From Mycoplasmopsis columbinasalis (GTDB lineage Bacteria > Bacillota_I > Bacilli_A > Mycoplasmatales > Metamycoplasmataceae), in contig NZ_LR215043.1 in the NCBI RefSeq assembly GCF_900660705.1, positions 744,001 through 808,000 on the forward strand: a stretch of 64,000 bases of DNA. Reading direction: 5' to 3'. Below, piece after piece: positions 59,898-64,000 of this stretch. Both the position numbers and the translations under genes were made by a program. The notes below the pieces were generated by a model, which worked only from the letters and a program-made list of their open reading frames with translations, did no database searches and had not been told where the DNA came from. Numbering within the stretch: the first letter of the stretch is position 1; each line of letters opens with the position of its first letter.

Positions 59898-61271
59898 TTA
59901 TTTTTTTAATTCCTTAAAAGTTAAAGTTTCACCATTGAAAACCATATAACTATCTGTTAAGGCGTTGGCGCGGTTTTTTGCCATATTAAAAAAGCAAATG
60001 TCGACAAAGTTACCATTTGATAATTTATGTTTGCTTTTTGAAAGCAAAATAAATTGGTCGGCGGCTGCTTCAATGCTGGCTGAATCTTTTAAGTGTTTTA
60101 AAGTCGGCAAGGTTTGTTCCTGCACGCTTTCCCGGTTGAGTTGGGAAAGCAAAATGATAGGAATTTGGTTTTCTTTGGCAATTTGTTTAAAAGTATCAAC
60201 CGCTTTACCGACTTCGTAAGTACGCAATGTTTCGTTTGGATAATGTAAATGTTGTAAGTGGTCGACAATCACTAAGTCTAAAGGGTGTTTTAGGTTAATT
60301 AAGGGAATGAATTTAACAAAAGCATCAATATCACTTTGTTCGTGCAGTGATTGCTCTGCAATGAGTAAATTTAAGTTCAAATTAATAAAATTAAGCGCAA
60401 ATTCCATTCTCGCTTTGTTTTCTGCAGTGTTTTTTCACGTTTGCTCGCTAAAATTTGTAATAGGAATTTGGGCTAAGTGTGCAAACAAACGCGCCATAAT
60501 TTCCTTTCGATGCATTTCCAAAGAAATTAACAACACATTCAAAGGCCTTTTTAAGCGCCCTTTGGCTTTGTGAGCAACGGCCGCAATTAAATTTAAGGCA
60601 AAGGCGGTTTTACCAACGCCCGGGCGGGCGCCCAACACAATTAAAGAACCTTTCGCTAAGCCCTGGTTATAAGCATCAAACAAACTAAAACCAGTTAATA
60701 ATGGCTCTTGCGCTGTGTTTAAATTTTCCTTAAAAGTTTTTAATTCAGCACTAAGTTCCATTTGGGTTTTTGTCATTTTGTTTTGTAATTGTTGTAAACG
60801 GTTTCATAACGCGGAGAATTTTTTGTGTGCTTGGTCAAAGTCCAAACTAGTGGTGTTAGCAAGGAAATGTTGATAGGTTTCTTCAAAAGCTAAGGTTAAT
60901 TCGTTTTCAAACAAAGCTTGGAGGTCATAGTCTACGTTGCCGCTAAGGGCGTGCGCATTCTCTATAATTTGCAACAAAGGCGCAAATTTTGCTTCTGGTT
61001 TATTGCTTCTTTGCAAAAATTCTGTGATGATTGAACTATTAATTTTTAAATTTGCATCCATAATTTGTTTAAACACACCAAACAATTCACGGCAGAGCGG
61101 GTCGCTAAAATCATTTTCACTTAATAAAGTGAAAATTTTGGTCTTAGTTCAGCGCCAATTTTGCACGAGCTGTGCCAAAATTTGAATTTGTGCCGCATTT
61201 GCTTCTGTTTTGGTGAATGGTGGCGGTGTTGGCGAACTTAAAGTTCGAGTTTTGGGACGGAGGGAAGCCAT
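59898..61271 (-). CDS. DnaB-like replicative helicase, element copy 2
   Basis: A 457-residue relative of the neighbouring gene. The N-terminal domain starts with a Ser/Thr/Pro-rich leader (ASLRPKTRTLSSPTPPPFTK). The RecA core has Walker A GARPGVGKTAF (about 220), LLISLEMHRKEIM, Walker B LVIVDHLQH (about 340), ILLSQLNRES and a C-terminal AKNRANALTDSYMVF segment. The motifs match copy 1, but identity is only moderate, so the pair is an old duplication or two independent gains, unlike the recent tandem duplications elsewhere in the element. The start at 61271 lacks a clear ribosome-binding site. Two helicase genes for one element suggest a heteromeric or specialised loader/helicase pair. Confidence 0.85.
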
Positions 61272-61302
61272 AACAAATAAAATCGTTACCAAAGCCAAAG
61301 TT

Positions 61303-61317
61303 TTAAGTTCAAAGTTA
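61303..61317 (+). repeat. 15-bp direct repeat, right copy
   Basis: Same 15 bases as 41203-41217, in the same orientation, in the gap between the divergent helicase (61271) and transposase (61348) genes. Probably a shared regulatory or enzyme-binding site. Confidence 0.5.
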
Positions 61318-61347
61318 CAATAATTTTAAACGAGAAAGAGTTAAGTT

Positions 61348-62661
61348 ATGTCAATTTTTACCTTTGCCGAAGACCACATTTTCCACACTTACGCGGACGA
61401 ATTTTTAGCTAAGCACCAAACAACCTGGGCAGCTTACATAGATGCATTAACACGCCAAACTTTAGCGCAGCAGCCTACCAATTTTAAACCGCTGGGCAAT
61501 TTAGAGGTTAAACACAATGACACATTGAAGACAAACCAAAGCGAGCTTTGGCAGTTATGCCGTCAAGGTGTTGAAATTGTGGCCAAATTTAATGTCTTAG
61601 AAGAACACTTTCGCACCAAAGGCCGCTTTGAAGATGCAAACACCCGCACTTTCATTGTGCGGGAACGTTATGTACGTACCATTAGTATCAATGGTTTTGA
61701 ATTAACTTATAACTTAACTATGTATAGTAAGCCCCAACAAGGCAAATTTATGTATTACCACACGCAAGCTTTGGTTAATTTGAAACGCAAAAAGTATTTA
61801 GCACTAACTTTGCACCAACCTTTACACACCCAGCCAATCGCCCGCCGAAAACCAAAACCAGGCGACAACCGCCTTCCGCACTATGTGTGAGCTTACGCCC
61901 AAAAAAGTAAGTTTTATCAAACGCAGCAAGCAAATTTTGATGCTTACCTTACCAAATTTCACCAGAGCGCCACAATTCAAATTGATATTGACGACGCTTA
62001 TCAGCGCGTGCAGAGCAAGGGCAAAGTTTACAACCAGGCTGTGCGCATTGCGCATATTACCAATGAAACAAACGAAAAATTAATTTTCGTGCAAAAACTA
62101 ACAAAAAGCACCAAAAATGTGAATGTTTTGGTGCGTTTTTTAATTAATCAATTGCAACTGAAAAACAATTGCAAATTAGTAAATTTACTAATTTGCGGTG
62201 ATGGCGCCAAATTTGTGACTAAAATTGCCAAGTCTTTACAAGGCGTGCGTTTGTGCGACCTTTTTCATATTCGTGACAAAATTGTAAAAACTTTTGCCGG
62301 ACTTTTTAGTATGCGCCCAGCGCTGTGTTTTTACCACCGCATCATCGCCGCCTTTGAGGCGCGAGATGCAAACTTATTACTAAAAGAAATTACCAATTTT
62401 ACGAATTTTGCACTAAGCAACCACCGCTTTAGTGCGAAAGTGCGAACCAAAATTCAAGCATTGCAAAAGTATTTTTTAAAAAATTTTAAGTTAATCGAAC
62501 ATACTTTTAAATTAAACCCGGCAGTTACGCCTTATGCCGAAAGCGCCATTAGTCACTATTTTAAGGCAAATACCAAAAGTGCGTTTTGCACCTATAGTTG
62601 AGAAACAATTTGCCAAAAAGTACTAAGTACGAATCGAACCATTAATATTATTTTTCTTTAG
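61348..62661 (+). CDS. DDE transposase (ISLre2/UPF0236-like), ICE mobility enzyme
   Basis: The 437-residue protein has an N-terminal helical domain (WAAYIDALTRQTL; a basic KRKKYLALTL block near 150-160), then an RNase-H-like catalytic domain. Candidate catalytic residues are the Asp in IQIDIDDAYQRV (about residue 214), the Asp in LLICGDGAKFV (about 285) and the Glu in PYAESAISHYF (about 396). GDGA followed by a basic F-V-T-K stretch is typical of the ISLre2/Mutator group. Mycoplasma ICEs are known to use a transposase of this kind in place of a tyrosine integrase, and it lies at the right end of the element as expected. The start follows GAAAGAG. The stop at 62659-62661 is followed by a hairpin-rich region. 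Confidence 0.85.
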
Positions 62662-62793
62662 CGAGCAAAAAGTTAACTCAAACTTTTTTGCGGTTAGTGA
62701 AGAAATATTAATAAAAAGCAGCGAAAAATGCCGCCAAGGTAATTTTTCGCCCGCAAATTAGAACTGCCAATAATGAAACAATAGGGAAACCAG

Positions 62794-63107
62794 GTAACAT
62801 AAATGTTACAAGAAATCAAAAGCAATAATACATATATGAAACAACCGTTACAGTAATTAAAATTTGTTCTTGCTACGGTTGTTTGGTTCAATGTAACAAA
62901 CAATTTTTAGTGAAATTGTTTGTTACTATAACAATAATTGATTCAATTTATTGAGTCAGCAACCAATAAATGTGTATGAACACATTTATTGGTATACATA
63001 ACAAAAAATTTATATTTTTTGTTATGTAATTATTTTACTAATAGCACTTTATTATAGTGCTATTAGTAAAATATGTGTATATATTTATGTTCTATAAATA
63101 TATACAC
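62794..63107. repeat. Cluster of perfect stem-loops in non-coding DNA
   Basis: Non-coding region with consecutive palindromes: 62794-62809 (7-bp arms); 62893-62906 with 62913-62926 (14-bp arms); 62962-62974 with 62981-62993 (13 bp); 62996-63008 with 63015-63027 (13 bp); 63032-63048 with 63056-63072 (17 bp); 63075-63088 with 63094-63107 (14 bp). Loops are 2-7 nt. Most follow each other with only a few bases between. No reading frame of quality covers them. Confidence 0.85.
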
Positions 63108-63108
63108 T

Positions 63109-63149
63109 ACATAAAAAAAGAATGTATTTGGAACATTCTTTTTTTATGT
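63109..63149. repeat. Stem-loop flanking the 69-bp array (left)
   Basis: Perfect 17-bp arms, 63109-63125 and 63133-63149, around the 7-nt loop ATTTGGA. A near-copy with the same loop stands on the other side of the array at 63526-63566. The stem has a T7 run on one side, so it could terminate transcription on either strand. Confidence 0.85.
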
Positions 63150-63163
63150 ATATATCAATTACG

Positions 63164-63511
63164 CTTGTTTGATTCAATGTAACAAACAACTGTTTGTACT
63201 GTTGTTTATTACTACGGTTATTTGTTACTACTGTTGTTTGATTCAATGTAACAAACAACTGTTTGTACTGTTGTTTGTTACTACGGTTGTTTGTTACTAC
63301 TGTTGTTTGATTCAATGTAACAAACAACTGTTTGTACTGTTGTTTGTTACTACGGTTGTTTGTTACTACAGTTGTTTGATTCAATGTAACAAACAACTGT
63401 TTGTACTGTTGTTTGTTACTACGGTTGTTTGTTACTACTACTGTTGTTTGATTTATTACAACAAACAACTGTTTCTACTGTTGTTTGTTACTACTGTTGT
63501 TTGATTTACTA
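63164..63511. repeat. 69-bp tandem repeat array containing hairpins
   Basis: The block GATTCAATGT recurs at 63171, 63240, 63309 and 63378 (exactly 69 bp apart), and again as a diverged copy at 63450 (72 bp). Each unit holds a hairpin with 12-bp arms, GTAACAAACAAC and GTTGTTTGTTAC, around a 10-nt loop. A solitary copy of the unit's core lies at 62880-62905. Both strands have an open frame because the repeat length is divisible by three, but the low-complexity products and the absence of starts argue against protein coding. Confidence 0.85.
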
Positions 63512-63525
63512 CAGTAATATACACT

Positions 63526-63566
63526 ACATAAGAAAAGAATGTATTTGGAACATTCTTTTCTTATGT
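63526..63566. repeat. Stem-loop flanking the 69-bp array (right), covarying with the left one
   Basis: Perfect 17-bp arms, 63526-63542 and 63550-63566, around the same ATTTGGA loop as 63109-63149. It differs by one A-to-G in the left arm, matched by T-to-C in the right arm, so the pairing is preserved. Confidence 0.85.
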
Positions 63567-63646
63567 TTATATTGATGTATTTAACATATACATACATATA
63601 TATCTAAACAGATACATAATAAGTCATATATAGTGATAGTAAAAAA

Positions 63647-63693
63647 AATAAAAAACAAAAAATTTACCTTGGAGGTATTTTTTGTTTTTTATT
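63647..63693. terminator. Long A/T stem-loop before the HAD gene
   Basis: AATAAAAAACAAAAAA pairs with TTTTTTGTTTTTTATT, extended by ACCT/AGGT, with a 2-nt bulge. It could terminate transcription in either direction and closes the hairpin-rich region. Confidence 0.65.
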
Positions 63694-63888
63694 TTAATAT
63701 GTATATGTATAAATATAAGTACGAAATAAATTAAGTGTTACGTGTTTCTAAAATTTGAACACTAATAAAAAAATTTTTGATTAATTTCCAAAAAAATCTA
63801 TAATACTTGCAAAGTCTCTTAATTACGACGCTATCATACATTATAACTATAATTAATAATTTAAAAACTGACAATTTGCACTTTTCTT

Positions 63889-63894
63889 TATAAT
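63889..63894 (+). promoter_or_regulatory. -10 box (TATAAT) directly before the HAD start codon
   Basis: TATAAT ends only 7 nt before ATG 63902, and no ribosome-binding site lies between. Transcription would start at or next to the ATG, so the mRNA is probably leaderless. A CTGACA at 63868-63873 is a possible -35 box at 15-nt spacing. Confidence 0.5.
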
Positions 63895-63901
63895 TTTCAC
63901 T

Positions 63902-64000
63902 ATGAAAAAGAGTTATAAAGCCGTTTTTGTTGATCTAGACGGTACATTTTTAGATAATTACGAAAATTATGAAAATCCTGTTTCACAAGTTAATTTAGAT
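63902..64000 (+). CDS. HAD-superfamily hydrolase (Cof-like), N-terminal start only
   Basis: The first 33 residues carry the haloacid-dehalogenase nucleophile motif VFVDLDGTF (Asp at residues 11 and 13). Cof-type HAD phosphatases with this opening are common in mycoplasmas and act on sugar phosphates or nucleotides. The gene runs off the right edge, so subfamily and substrate cannot be given. Confidence 0.85.
   Translation, partial: MKKSYKAVFVDLDGTFLDNYENYENPVSQVNLD

Noticed and set aside
63085-63504. Long open frames on both strands across the 69-bp repeats (low-complexity repeat proteins)
   Set aside because: The repeat length is a multiple of three, which keeps any frame open. No start signals are present and the hairpin structure explains the sequence better.
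63164-63511. CRISPR array
   Set aside because: The units are direct 69-bp repeats without distinct spacers of regular size, and no cas genes are in the window.

Overview
The window comes from a mycoplasma-type genome. It is AT-rich, in-frame TGA reads as Trp throughout (for example inside lepA, trpS and the recombinase), start sites often carry AAAGGAG, and there are several signal-peptide, lipobox and surface-protein genes. I cannot name the species from sequence alone.

Region 1 (1-20.35 kb, + strand) holds two very large Asn/Gln/Thr-rich secreted or surface protein genes. The second runs from 4068 to 20346 (about 16.3 kb, about 5,425 codons) if two 2-nt slips are ignored. Region 2 (20.4-31 kb) holds lepA, a complete tyrosine recombinase (25224-26363, -), and two promoterless, start-less copies of the last ~950 codons of the giant gene (22349-25184 and 27949-30796). 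Both copies are inverted relative to the giant gene. All three tails begin at the same short site: an invariant CTATAA spacer followed by a conserved TTTCCAG or TTTACAG arm. I read this as a site-specific inversion system that swaps the C-terminal tail of a giant surface protein. It is the most exciting feature of the window.

Region 3 (27.1-41.1 kb) is mostly housekeeping on the - strand: an APH/choline-kinase-like protein, thrS, trpS, an ABC-F ATPase with one degenerate ATP site, a divergent trigger factor, a YitT-family membrane protein and an EIIB-like protein without its active cysteine. On the + strand there is one repeat-built surface protein of the lipoprotein-17 type.

Region 4 (about 41.2-62.7 kb) looks like a mycoplasma integrative conjugative element. 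It has a VirB4/TraE ATPase, a pilin-like two-helix protein, a VirB6-like membrane protein split by a stop, lipoproteins, a ~1,630-codon surface protein, two tandem DnaB-like helicases beside sixteen 11-bp iteron-like repeats, and a DDE (ISLre2/UPF0236-like) transposase at the right end. No VirD4/TraG coupling protein or relaxase is visible. Region 5 (62.7-63.7 kb) is non-coding and packed with about ten hairpins, including a 69-bp tandem repeat array flanked by two covarying stem-loops. A HAD-family hydrolase begins at 63902.

Several genes carry single frame breaks at short homopolymers or dinucleotides (lepA T5, membrane protein A7, element surface protein T7, giant gene CT and GT). Because lepA is among them, some may be sequence errors. 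Any claim of phase variation or gene decay should be weighed against that.
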